Positions 25,653 to 32,971 are shown, counted from the stretch's first letter. The stretch: 42,100 bases of DNA from an uncultured Bacteroidota bacterium (GCA_902595825.1 CACJRP010000012.1:1-42100), one strand, 5' to 3'. Translations and numbers: made by a program. The notes: generated by a model from the letters alone, not told the origin.

Positions 25653-26552
25653 ATGATTTCAATTGCATATCACCCATGTTATGAATTAGAACTCCCAAGA
25701 GGTCACCGTTTCCCAATGGAAAAATACCCTATGCTTAAAGAACAACTTATTTATGAAGGAACATTTTCAAGAGAAAACTTTTTTACACCCAAAAAATTAG
25801 ATAGAAAGATTATTGAAAACGTTCATGACAGAAATTATGTTCAAAAATTATTAGACCTCACATTAAATAATAGTGAAATAAGAAAAATTGGTTTCCCATT
25901 AAATAAGAAATTGATTGATAGGGAAATGACTATTGCAGGGGGGACACTTGAATGCTGTTTAAAAGCATTAGATAACGGTATATCTTTTAATATAGCCGGA
26001 GGTACTCATCATGCATTTAGCAATAGAGGAGAAGCGTTTTGCTTATTGAATGACCAAGCCATCGCAGCTCAATATTTAATAAATAAACTTGACATAAATA
26101 AGATATTGATTATTGACTTAGATGTACATCAAGGGAATGGAACCGCAGAAATTTTTAAAAAAAATCATAAAGTATTTACTTTTTCTATGCATGGAAAAAA
26201 AAATTACCCTTTTCAAAAAATAAAAAGTGATTTAGATATTGACCTTCTAGATGGAACCGAAGATCACCAATATCTGGAAATTCTAAATGAAAATTTGAAT
26301 GTTTTAATTAATAAGGTAAACCCCGAATTCATTTTTTATTTATCTGGAGTTGACATTTTGAAAACAGACAAACTTGGTAGACTAAGTATGAGCATAAAGG
26401 GTTGTAAATTAAGAGATGAAATTGTTATTAGCAAATGTTATGAAAACAAGATACCTGTTCAATGTAGTATGGGAGGCGGTTATTCAGAAGAGCTAAAAAT
26501 TATTTTGGAAGCCCATTCAAATACTTTCAGAATTGCTTCTAAAATATTTTAA
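25653..26552 (+). CDS. histone deacetylase family (acetoin utilization/acetylpolyamine amidohydrolase-like) protein
   Basis: This is a 299-residue arginase/deacetylase-fold enzyme that probably removes acetyl from lysine or polyamine amines. Key landmarks are the N-terminal HPCYELELPRGHRFPMEKY, the active-site NIAGGTHHAF (His-His dyad), the zinc-binding DLDVHQGNGTA and the C-terminal MGGGYS with the catalytic-loop Gly and Tyr. In the region of the second zinc Asp the sequence reads YLSGVDILKTDKLGRLSMS, as in this family. It lies 33 bases after metG on the same strand and is probably cotranscribed. No histones are expected; the substrate is unknown. Confidence 0.88.
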   Translation: MISIAYHPCYELELPRGHRFPMEKYPMLKEQLIYEGTFSRENFFTPKKLDRKIIENVHDRNYVQKLLDLTLNNSEIRKIGFPLNKKLIDREMTIAGGTLECCLKALDNGISFNIAGGTHHAFSNRGEAFCLLNDQAIAAQYLINKLDINKILIIDLDVHQGNGTAEIFKKNHKVFTFSMHGKKNYPFQKIKSDLDIDLLDGTEDHQYLEILNENLNVLINKVNPEFIFYLSGVDILKTDKLGRLSMSIKGCKLRDEIVISKCYENKIPVQCSMGGGYSEELKIILEAHSNTFRIASKIF

Positions 26553-26583
26553 ATTGAACAAACATTATATAAATTAAAAAAAG

Positions 26584-26612
26584 TTGAAAACTTGTTGAAA
26601 TAAATATTTTTG
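26584..26612 (+). promoter_or_regulatory. consensus promoter for the orphan gene at 26655
   Basis: TTG at 26584-26586, an 18-base spacer and TATTTTTG at 26605-26612 match TTG-N17-23-TAnnTTTG fully. The predicted leader is about 36 bases. It lies in the 102-base gap after the HDAC gene, so the orphan gene probably has its own promoter. Confidence 0.55.
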
Positions 26613-26654
26613 TCAATTCAAAACAATTTATAATAAAGTGTAATTTTAAAATTG

Positions 26655-27110
26655 ATGGGTATAGACAAAAACGTTAGATTTTTACTTGAAAAACTTTTAA
26701 ACAGTTATAGAGAAAATAAAATATCTTATTTAAACTCTGCTGACAGTCAATACCAAACCTCATTTAATCGTTTTTTTAATCACCAGGCAATCATACGAAA
26801 TAATATGTTTTTTAACATATCAAACATATTATCCGAAATTGGAATTGAAGTGGAAGATGTAATTCTCAAAAGACCGGATATTAAACAATTTATGTCAACA
26901 AAAATTGAAAGAGAAAGAGAAGATTTATTTTACAAGAACTTAAAAAAGGATATTGAATTAAAAGAAATTTTATTGAAGCTTATCAAAATCGATATTAAAA
27001 AAAATAGAATACAAGTATACAAAAAACATTTAGAGAAAATTTTTGAAAGTATAAAAGCAAATAAATCTTATAGCATTATGGTAAAAGAAAAAATGTTTTT
27101 AAATGATTAA
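26655..27110 (+). CDS. orphan helical protein, unknown function
   Basis: This is a 151-residue soluble, charged protein with no signal peptide. It appears all-helical: VRFLLEKLLNSYRENKISYL, NRFFNHQAIIRNNMFFNISN, IEREREDLFYKNLKKDIELK and IKKNRIQVYKKHLEKIFESI look like four long amphipathic helices, as in a four-helix bundle. I do not recognise a family, although bundles of this size occur in stress-related DUF2383-like proteins. I prefer the ATG at 26655 over the TTG just before it. It ends 7 bases from the convergent lipoprotein gene. Confidence 0.55.
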   Translation: MGIDKNVRFLLEKLLNSYRENKISYLNSADSQYQTSFNRFFNHQAIIRNNMFFNISNILSEIGIEVEDVILKRPDIKQFMSTKIEREREDLFYKNLKKDIELKEILLKLIKIDIKKNRIQVYKKHLEKIFESIKANKSYSIMVKEKMFLND

Positions 27111-27117
27111 TACTATC

Positions 27118-27582
27118 CTATCTTAAATTCTCCAGCCTTTCAATCAGAATATTATAACTTATAAATAATTTTCTAAGATTTTCATTTAACTTCTTAAAAT
27201 CATTTCGATGATTATTGAACTTACATTTTAAAATATTAGTTTTCAAAACTTTCAACCTACCCTTAATTTCAGGTCTCGAGATAAAATCATTATTCTTAAG
27301 ATTTAATAAATTATCGCACATAATTAAAGTTTCATCTAAGAATGATTCAATGCCATTTAAATTTAGTTTTGTTAAATCTTCAATCGAAATTTTCAAATCT
27401 CTTAATTCAGAAACCGATTGGACTATTGAATCTACATAGGAGTTTTTTTTAGGGACATATATCTGAAAATTATTTTTCAAAGAAATTTCTTCACTTTTTG
27501 AAATGTCTTTTTTCTTTTTCAAATCATTCGGACTTTGACAACAAAAAATGATTAATAAAGTAAGTGAGTAAAAATATTTCAA
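27118..27582 (-). CDS. small lipoprotein at the end of the carotenoid operon
   Basis: This protein has 154 residues. The lipobox is IFCC or IIFC, with Cys14 or Cys15 as the lipidated residue, after a short hydrophobic run. The mature part is Lys/Asn/Leu-rich and apparently helical, with no cysteines except one in the middle and one near the end. I do not recognise a family. The start is TTG at 27580-27582, and no in-frame ATG lies near. It begins 5 bases after the stop of cruF, so it is almost certainly cotranscribed with crtA, crtD and cruF. A link to carotenoid placement in the envelope is possible but unsupported by any motif. Confidence 0.6.
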   Translation of the reverse strand: MKYFYSLTLLIIFCCQSPNDLKKKKDISKSEEISLKNNFQIYVPKKNSYVDSIVQSVSELRDLKISIEDLTKLNLNGIESFLDETLIMCDNLLNLKNNDFISRPEIKGRLKVLKTNILKCKFNNHRNDFKKLNENLRKLFISYNILIERLENLR

Positions 27583-27587
27583 ACTTG

Positions 27588-28250
27588 TTATATTAAATTT
27601 TTGAGTGTATTTAATTGAAGTAAAAGTATCGAAAAAAATAAAATATTAAGTATAATTAGATGATGAGTAAAAGTTCCATTTACTTTTATATTTAAAATAT
27701 GATATATAAAATTTAGTGGAAAGGCTACAATAACCCATCCTAAATAATTTTTTAAAGGAGCTTTACCCCCGTCAAATTCCCAAAAATTTAATATCGGAGC
27801 GATAGGCTCAATAACAGCGTCAAGCATAACCATTAGAAAAACACCCGTTATTATTTTAATAAATACGGAATCAAATAAAGTTTCAGATAGAGCTGAGCAT
27901 GAAACGGTTAATATTGCCCAATTAGCTCCAATTAATAATGGTACATCAAAAATCTTCAATCCCAATGCACTACCATATTCATAATCTCCAAAAATAACTC
28001 CAAACTTTACCCCTAAAATTTCACTTATCATACCGATCAAAAAGCATGAGAATATAAATACAATTGTTTTAAAATGATTTTTATTAACATAAACTAGAAG
28101 AAAGAATGAAACAGACAGATTTAGAGGTGTTAAAGATATAAACCACTCTGAATTTCCATATAAAATTCCAAAAATGCCGGAGAGATGAAAAATCCAAATA
28201 ATAAGAATACAAATTAAATTACTTGATATACTGTATTTTTTGAGATTCAA
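27588..28250 (-). CDS. cruF: carotenoid 1,2-hydratase (CruF/DUF422 family)
   Basis: This is a 220-residue polytopic membrane protein with about six to seven helices. Conserved features are SEILGVKFGVIFGDYEYGSA, followed by VPLLIGANWAILT, and DAVIEPIAPILNFWEFDGGK plus LKNYLGW; these are the signatures of PF04240 carotenoid hydratases. CruF adds water to the 1,2 double bond of the open end of lycopene or gamma-carotene, a step in myxol and saproxanthin synthesis. The start is TTG at 28248-28250, overlapping the TGA of crtD (TTGA), and no in-frame ATG occurs for more than 80 codons. This is the third gene of the minus-strand carotenoid operon. Confidence 0.85.
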   Translation of the reverse strand: MNLKKYSISSNLICILIIWIFHLSGIFGILYGNSEWFISLTPLNLSVSFFLLVYVNKNHFKTIVFIFSCFLIGMISEILGVKFGVIFGDYEYGSALGLKIFDVPLLIGANWAILTVSCSALSETLFDSVFIKIITGVFLMVMLDAVIEPIAPILNFWEFDGGKAPLKNYLGWVIVAFPLNFIYHILNIKVNGTFTHHLIILNILFFSILLLQLNTLKNLI

Positions 28251-29719
28251 TTTTTATTAATTAGTTCCGTCGTTATTTTAGCAGATAGAAGACAAAGTGG
28301 AATGCCTCCACCTGGATGAACACTTCCACCACAAAAATACAGATTTTTAATTTTTCTTGAGAAATTTGGATGTCTCAAAAAAGCTGAAAAAAGACCATTA
28401 CTTGAAGAACCATATAATGATCCTTTATAGGATTTTGTCCTTTCTTCTATAGTCTTTGGAGTAAATATTTTTTCTTCTTCAATGAAAGGAAATATTGACT
28501 CACCAAGAATGTATTCTAATCTTTCGAGTACTATTTTTTTTAGCCTTCGAACTTCTAAATCCCAATTTTGGCCATTATCTTCACAAGTATTGATCATAAC
28601 AAACCAGTTCTCAGAGTTTTCAGGAGAGTCCGTTGGAATTTCCTTTGAAGTTATATTTACATATATAGTGGGGTCACCATATATGCTTTTTTGGTTAAAA
28701 ATTGAATCAAATTCTTTACGATAATCTTTCGAGAAAAACACATTATGTAAATCCAAATTATCAAATCTTTTTGATATTCCCCAATAAAATATAACAGCTG
28801 AACTCGACCTTTCCTGATATTTAATATTTGTTGGGAGTTTTATTTTAGGAAGTAATTTATCGTAGGTCGGGTAGATATCCATATTTGAAATTACCGTATC
28901 GAAAAACAAGTTTTTACCGTCCACAATCAAACCTATTGCTCTACTTTTTTTTAGAATTATTTCATTTACAAACTTATTAAAATTAAAAATAACACCTTGT
29001 CTCTTAGCTAGCTTATATAAACTTTTTGTGATACTATGCATACCTCCATCTGGTATGTATGTCCCATAATGGGACTCCAAGTGTTGAATAACGGTCATTA
29101 TTCCTGGTGTAGAATATGGAGATGAACCATTATAAGTAGCATATCGATTATAAAATTGAACTAGGTGTGGTTCCTTGAGAATCTTTTCATTTACTTCAGA
29201 TAAAGTTTTTCCAATTTCAAAAGTTGATAACTTTGACAAGGCTTTAATTGTTTTAACTGATAAAAAAGTATCTAGTTTGTGAAGTGATTTTTTTAAAAAT
29301 AAATCCGAGGTTAAATCATATTTTTTTTTTGCCTTATTCAAATATTTTTTTAAAACCTTGTCACCTACACCAAACTCTGATTTTACTTCTTTAAAAAATT
29401 TATCTTTATCTGCGAAAGCAGTAAGTTTTTTCCCATCTTGCCAAAAGTATTTACAAATAATTTCTTTTTTTTTGTAGTTAAAAAAATCTCTAGGATTTTC
29501 ATTAGATAAATGAAATAATTCATCAACATACTCTGGCATTGTAAACAATGGTGGTCCTGCGTCAAAGCGATAATCCCCAAGTTTAAAAGAAGATAACTTT
29601 CCCCCTGGGTATTCGTTTGCTTCAAAAACATGAACTTCATATCCCATATTTGATAACCTAATCGATGCCGAAAGACCTGATACGCCAGAGCCTATTATAC
29701 CTACCCTTTTTTTTATCAT
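28247..29719 (-). CDS. crtD: 1-hydroxycarotenoid 3,4-desaturase (CrtD-type phytoene desaturase family)
   Basis: This is a 490-residue FAD enzyme of the CrtI family. The dinucleotide-binding fold is GIIGSGVSGLSASIRLSNMG with the acidic end of strand 2 in VFEANEYPGGK. YRFDAGPPLFTMPEYV, FYNRYATYNGSSPYSTPGIM and the C-terminal NLYFCGGSVHPGGGIPLCLL are characteristic; YATYNGS is typical of the CrtD branch rather than phytoene desaturase proper. It would introduce the 3,4 double bond after CruF adds the 1-hydroxyl. Its ATG overlaps the TGA of crtA (ATGA), and its own TGA overlaps the TTG of cruF. The second CrtI-family gene at 31523 is the better phytoene desaturase. Confidence 0.88.
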   Translation of the reverse strand: MIKKRVGIIGSGVSGLSASIRLSNMGYEVHVFEANEYPGGKLSSFKLGDYRFDAGPPLFTMPEYVDELFHLSNENPRDFFNYKKKEIICKYFWQDGKKLTAFADKDKFFKEVKSEFGVGDKVLKKYLNKAKKKYDLTSDLFLKKSLHKLDTFLSVKTIKALSKLSTFEIGKTLSEVNEKILKEPHLVQFYNRYATYNGSSPYSTPGIMTVIQHLESHYGTYIPDGGMHSITKSLYKLAKRQGVIFNFNKFVNEIILKKSRAIGLIVDGKNLFFDTVISNMDIYPTYDKLLPKIKLPTNIKYQERSSSAVIFYWGISKRFDNLDLHNVFFSKDYRKEFDSIFNQKSIYGDPTIYVNITSKEIPTDSPENSENWFVMINTCEDNGQNWDLEVRRLKKIVLERLEYILGESIFPFIEEEKIFTPKTIEERTKSYKGSLYGSSSNGLFSAFLRHPNFSRKIKNLYFCGGSVHPGGGIPLCLLSAKITTELINKN

Positions 29720-30390
29720 TTTAAATAATAATCTTTATTAATGTAAAAACGACAAAACAATTCTTCTAAATACCATCTTTCATTTTTTGTTTTTCTTATT
29801 ATACTTTTGTGAACATCACTCTTGTATGCAAATTCTTTAACGTCTTCGATACTGTGCCATAAGCTTATAGTGGCTTGCTCTAAAAAGGGAATTTCACCAA
29901 TGCCTTTATAAAAATATACCCCCTTGGCATTAGATATTTCATTGCTTGCTTTTGGAATACTTCTCCAAAATCTAAATATTTTAACTGGAGAAATCCTTGC
30001 TCTAGTTAGAATAGCTATTTTTAGATCGTTTAATTTTGGAACATCAAAATTATCAGAGAAAGGATTGATACCACCCCACTTTCCAATCGATTGAAATGGA
30101 GTTAAAGATAAAACGCGTATAGTGTTGGCTTTTTTAAAATATTTTGAGAAAAAGTCGCTTTTTCTAGTAAAATGATTTGCATAATCAACATCCTCCCAAA
30201 CGGATAAAAAACAATATGTTTTAAAATCTGGATATAAACCAAACCCAGTCTTTCCTCCTGTTCCAAGTAACCTGAAGAATTTAAGTCCTCTAACATTCTT
30301 CAAATATTTCTTGTAAATACCCATCTGGGAAAAGGCCCAAAATTTGTTTTTTTGGAATTTAAAAACATAGAAATTTACTACAGCGGCCAT
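29716..30390 (-). CDS. crtA: CrtA-type carotenoid oxygenase, probable 2-hydroxylase
   Basis: This is a 224-residue protein of the spheroidene monooxygenase (CrtA) family. Family-like stretches are RGLKFFRLLGTGGKTGFGLY, then DFKTYCFLSVWEDVDYANHF, FQSIGKWGGINPF, LTRARISPVKIFRFWRSIPK and EIPFLEQATISLWHS. In purple bacteria CrtA makes the 2-keto group. A CrtA relative in a marine Flavobacterium strain (P99-3) was reported to act as a carotenoid 2-hydroxylase in myxol formation. Being followed by crtD and cruF makes the 2-hydroxylase role likely here. It is the first gene of the operon, with a consensus promoter directly upstream. ATG at 30388-30390. Confidence 0.85.
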   Translation of the reverse strand: MAAVVNFYVFKFQKNKFWAFSQMGIYKKYLKNVRGLKFFRLLGTGGKTGFGLYPDFKTYCFLSVWEDVDYANHFTRKSDFFSKYFKKANTIRVLSLTPFQSIGKWGGINPFSDNFDVPKLNDLKIAILTRARISPVKIFRFWRSIPKASNEISNAKGVYFYKGIGEIPFLEQATISLWHSIEDVKEFAYKSDVHKSIIRKTKNERWYLEELFCRFYINKDYYLK

Positions 30391-30397
30391 CTCGTTT

Positions 30398-30427
30398 CAA
30401 ACATAATTTAAAAAGAGAAAAGTCAAA
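30398..30427 (-). promoter_or_regulatory. consensus promoter of the crtA-crtD-cruF-lipoprotein operon
   Basis: Read on the minus strand it is TTTG (30427-30424), an 18-base spacer and TATGTTTG (30405-30398), a complete match to the Flavobacterium consensus. The -7 element ends only 7 bases before the crtA ATG, so the mRNA would start about at the start codon. This is the best promoter match in the window. Confidence 0.65.
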
Positions 30428-30478
30428 TAAATTACTGATAAGTTAAAATTATGATTATGAGTGGAAAAACTATAAATT

Positions 30479-30537
30479 TAAATGCCCCCGTTGTTACATT
30501 TTTAGAATTTGACTTTTGAAGAAAACGGAGGCATTTA
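30479..30537. repeat. 14-bp imperfect inverted repeat, GC-rich stem in the carotenoid spacer
   Basis: TAAATGCCCCCGTT (30479-30492) and AACGGAGGCATTTA (30524-30537) pair over 14 positions with a single C-A mismatch, around a 31-base loop. The stem is far richer in G and C than the surrounding DNA. It lies in the 400-base region between crtA (-) and the plus-strand channel unit that holds no long ORF. It could be a structured leader or small RNA, a terminator, or the ends of a tiny inverted-repeat element. Confidence 0.65.
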
Positions 30538-30556
30538 AGATCAAATTGAATTAAAC

Positions 30557-30586
30557 TGTTTAAATATATTAAAAAATATTTAAACA
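30557..30586. repeat. 11-bp perfect inverted repeat
   Basis: TGTTTAAATAT (30557-30567) and ATATTTAAACA (30576-30586) pair perfectly with an 8-base loop. AAATTGAATT occurs directly on both sides (from about 30543 and 30588), giving a repeat-flanked palindrome 20 bases after the GC-rich inverted repeat. Its function is unknown; a protein-binding operator or RNA hairpin is possible. Confidence 0.55.
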
Positions 30587-30679
30587 AAATTGAATTTATA
30601 TTTTGATTTTTCTAAAAACTTTTACACAAGATTTATAATACTCAACCCCACAACTATTTAGATATTCAGCAGATTTGAT

Positions 30680-30687
30680 TATTTTTG
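30680..30687 (+). promoter_or_regulatory. candidate -7 element for the small membrane peptide and channel
   Basis: A perfect TATTTTTG lies 13 bases before the ATG of the 28-codon ORF at 30701. It predicts a leader of about 7 bases. No TTG box is seen at the usual spacing. Confidence 0.4.
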
Positions 30688-30700
30688 AAAAAATTCTTTT

Positions 30701-30787
30701 ATGACACCAGGATTCGTCGCTTATTTTGTTCTGTTTACAACGCTTGTTGTTTGTTTTTTTATCATCAGAGATATGATTAAGAAATAA
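30701..30787 (+). CDS. 28-residue single-span membrane peptide upstream of the K+ channel
   Basis: This short ORF has ATG at 30701 and TAA at 30785. It begins MTPGFVAYFVLFTTLVV. Residues ~5-22 form one uninterrupted hydrophobic segment, and the peptide ends in a charged tail (RDMIKK), the layout of a small inner-membrane protein with a cytoplasmic basic end. The stop is 3 bases before the GTG start of the channel gene, and a TAnnTTTG element precedes the ATG at short range. It could be a channel accessory subunit, a leader peptide controlling channel translation, or a chance ORF; the membrane-like composition and the tight spacing favour a real gene. No family is recognised. Confidence 0.5.
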   Translation: MTPGFVAYFVLFTTLVVCFFIIRDMIKK

Positions 30788-30790
30788 CCC

Positions 30791-31504
30791 GTGAAAAAAA
30801 TTCATCTTTTTATTGACAGATTTATATATATCCTAATTTTCTTGAATGTGACTGCTATGATTTTTGAATCACATGAAAGTGTGAGAAAATCATTCGGAGA
30901 TTTTTTTTATTTTTTTGAACTTGTGTCAATTGTGATTTTTTCTCTTGAGTATTTATATAGAATATCTTATTCTTTCGCTAATAATGGATTAAAAGGAGTT
31001 CTCAACTATATTTTTAGTTTTTTTGGATTAATTGATTTGATTTCAATTTTACCTTTCTATTTGAATCAATTTATCAATCTAGATGGTAGATTTTTAAGAA
31101 TACTAAGGCTCTTTAGACTAACAAGAATTTTTAAATTTGGAAGAGATAGTAATTCTCTAAAACTTTTTACTAAAGCTCTTGTTTCTGTCAGAGAACAATT
31201 ATTGTTCACATTGTTTTTATCTGCGCTTACAATTCTTTTTTCAGCCTCTGCAATATATTATCTAGAGAATGAAGCTCAACCAGATAAATTTTCGAGTATT
31301 ACTGAGTCCGTTTGGTGGGCAACAATATCACTCGCAACTGTTGGTTATGGAGATGTATATCCCATAACGGTAGGAGGTAAAATTTTTGCAACTATCATTT
31401 CGCTTGTGGGAATTGGCGTAGTTGCTATACCGACTGGAGTTATCAGCGCATCTTTCGTTGAAGAGATTTACAAAGAAAGACTCAAAAGGAAAGAGGGTAA
31501 ATAA
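30791..31504 (+). CDS. voltage-gated K+ channel-like ion transporter (6 TM), GTG start
   Basis: This is a 237-residue inner-membrane protein with six helices. S4 is basic (RFLRILRLFRLTRIFKFGR, with Arg at every third position), so it is probably voltage-sensing. The pore carries the K+ selectivity filter TVGYGD at 183-188 after SVWWATISLA. S6 ends in VVAIPTGVISASFVEE, and the cytoplasmic tail is only ~15 residues, so there is no ligand-binding domain. It resembles KvAP-like prokaryotic Kv channels. The start is GTG at 30791, 3 bases after the small membrane peptide. The crtI gene follows after 18 bases, a spacing that suggests cotranscription with pigment synthesis. Confidence 0.9.
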   Translation: MKKIHLFIDRFIYILIFLNVTAMIFESHESVRKSFGDFFYFFELVSIVIFSLEYLYRISYSFANNGLKGVLNYIFSFFGLIDLISILPFYLNQFINLDGRFLRILRLFRLTRIFKFGRDSNSLKLFTKALVSVREQLLFTLFLSALTILFSASAIYYLENEAQPDKFSSITESVWWATISLATVGYGDVYPITVGGKIFATIISLVGIGVVAIPTGVISASFVEEIYKERLKRKEGK

Positions 31505-31522
31505 TTTGAATTTTGTTTTTTG

Positions 31523-32968
31523 ATGAAAAAAATATTTATAATTGGTTCTGGATTTTCATCTATTTCTGCATCAACTTATCTTGCTAGAAAGGGTTATAAT
31601 ATAACAGTTTTTGAAAAAAACTCAACCATTGGAGGCAGAGCTAGACAATTTAAAAAGGATGGCTTCACTTTCGATATTGGTCCATCTTGGTACTGGATGC
31701 CAGATGTCTTTGAAAGTTACTTCAACGACTTTGGTAAAAAAGTTAGCGAGTATTATAAGTTAGAAAAATTAAATCCAGCTTACGAGGTTTATTTCGACAC
31801 ACTTGATTCTGTGAAAATTGGTGATTCATTAAATAAGATATGCAAGGAATTTGATAGAATTGAACCAGGTAGTGGTATTATTTTAAAAAAATTTATGGAA
31901 AAAGCAGAAAAGCACTACGAAATAGCCGTTAAAGATATGGTTTATAAACCTGGCATTTCTCCTCTAGAACTAGTAAACTCAAAAACTATTGTAAGATTGA
32001 GATACTTTTTGACAAACGTAAAAAAAGAAGTTGAAAAGTATTTTAAAAATGAAAAACTATCTCAAATTTTGCAATTTCCCGTTCTTTTTTTAGGCGCAAA
32101 ACCTTCCAACACCCCAGCGTTTTACAATTTCATGAATCATGCAGATTTTGGTCTTGGTACATGGCATCCGGAAAAGGGAATGTACAGTGTGATTAAAGGA
32201 ATGAAGAAATTAGCAGAAGAGTTTGGAGTTTCATTTAAAACAAATCAAAATGTAGAAAAAATTATAGTAAAGGGAAATTCTGCTAATGGAATAGTTGTTA
32301 ACGGGGAAGAAAAGTATTGTGATATCTTAGTGAGTGGAGCTGATTATCACCATACCGAAAGTCTCTTGGAAGAAAAGTTTAGGTCTTATAAAGATAGTTA
32401 CTGGGAAAGTAAAACGTTTGCTCCATCGAGTTTGTTATTTTTTGTTGGACTTAATAAGAAAATTGAAAATGTATCCCATCATACACTTTTTTTTGATGTT
32501 GACTTTGATCTTCATGCATCTGAAATATATGACACCCCAAAGTGGCCATCAAAACCACTTTTTTATGGGAATTTCCCATCAATTACCGATCCCTCAATGG
32601 CACCAAATGGTAAGGAAGCATGTTTTTTTCTGATCCCTATAGCTCCTGGAATTGCTGACTCTGAAAAAACAAGAAAAAAATATTTTGAAATTATAATTAA
32701 TAGACTAGAAAAACTCACTAATCAGTCTATAAGAGACTATGTTCTTTTTGAAGAATCTTTCTGTGTAAATGATTTTGAAAAAGATTACAACTCATACAAA
32801 GGTAACGCGTACGGTCTTGCAAACACCTTAAAACAAACTGCATTTCTTAGACCAAAAATGATAAGTAAAAAGGTTAAAAATCTTTATTTTATTGGACAAT
32901 TAACGGTACCTGGTCCAGGAGTTCCTCCCTCGATAATATCTGGTAAGATTGTATCAGATTTAATTTAA
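31523..32968 (+). CDS. crtI: phytoene desaturase
   Basis: CrtI is an FAD enzyme of 481 residues that desaturates phytoene to lycopene. The N-terminal fold is FIIGSGFSSISASTYLARKG with VFEKNSTIGGRARQF; the third Gly of GxGxxG is Ser, as is usual in flavobacterial CrtI. FTFDIGPSWYWMPDVFESYF, the middle AKPSNTPAFYNFMNHADF and the C-terminal NLYFIGQLTVPGPGVPPSII are family landmarks. I start at ATG 31523 rather than the TTG just before it. The usual partner crtB (phytoene synthase) does not follow: the next gene is convergent, 3 bases away, so crtB must be elsewhere. It lies 18 bases after the K+ channel gene. Confidence 0.92.
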   Translation: MKKIFIIGSGFSSISASTYLARKGYNITVFEKNSTIGGRARQFKKDGFTFDIGPSWYWMPDVFESYFNDFGKKVSEYYKLEKLNPAYEVYFDTLDSVKIGDSLNKICKEFDRIEPGSGIILKKFMEKAEKHYEIAVKDMVYKPGISPLELVNSKTIVRLRYFLTNVKKEVEKYFKNEKLSQILQFPVLFLGAKPSNTPAFYNFMNHADFGLGTWHPEKGMYSVIKGMKKLAEEFGVSFKTNQNVEKIIVKGNSANGIVVNGEEKYCDILVSGADYHHTESLLEEKFRSYKDSYWESKTFAPSSLLFFVGLNKKIENVSHHTLFFDVDFDLHASEIYDTPKWPSKPLFYGNFPSITDPSMAPNGKEACFFLIPIAPGIADSEKTRKKYFEIIINRLEKLTNQSIRDYVLFEESFCVNDFEKDYNSYKGNAYGLANTLKQTAFLRPKMISKKVKNLYFIGQLTVPGPGVPPSIISGKIVSDLI

Positions 32969-32971
32969 AAT

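Noticed and set aside
26652-26654. TTG immediately before the ATG as start of the orphan gene; likewise TTG at 31520 before crtI
   Set aside because: An ATG follows directly in frame in both cases and fits the N-terminus equally well, so these are not counted among the TTG-start genes.
30596-30805. 69-codon minus-strand ORF in the carotenoid spacer
   Set aside because: It overlaps the start of the K+ channel gene and the small membrane peptide, has an odd Lys/Cys-rich composition with no recognisable fold, and lacks a promoter. The plus-strand peptide explains the same bases better.
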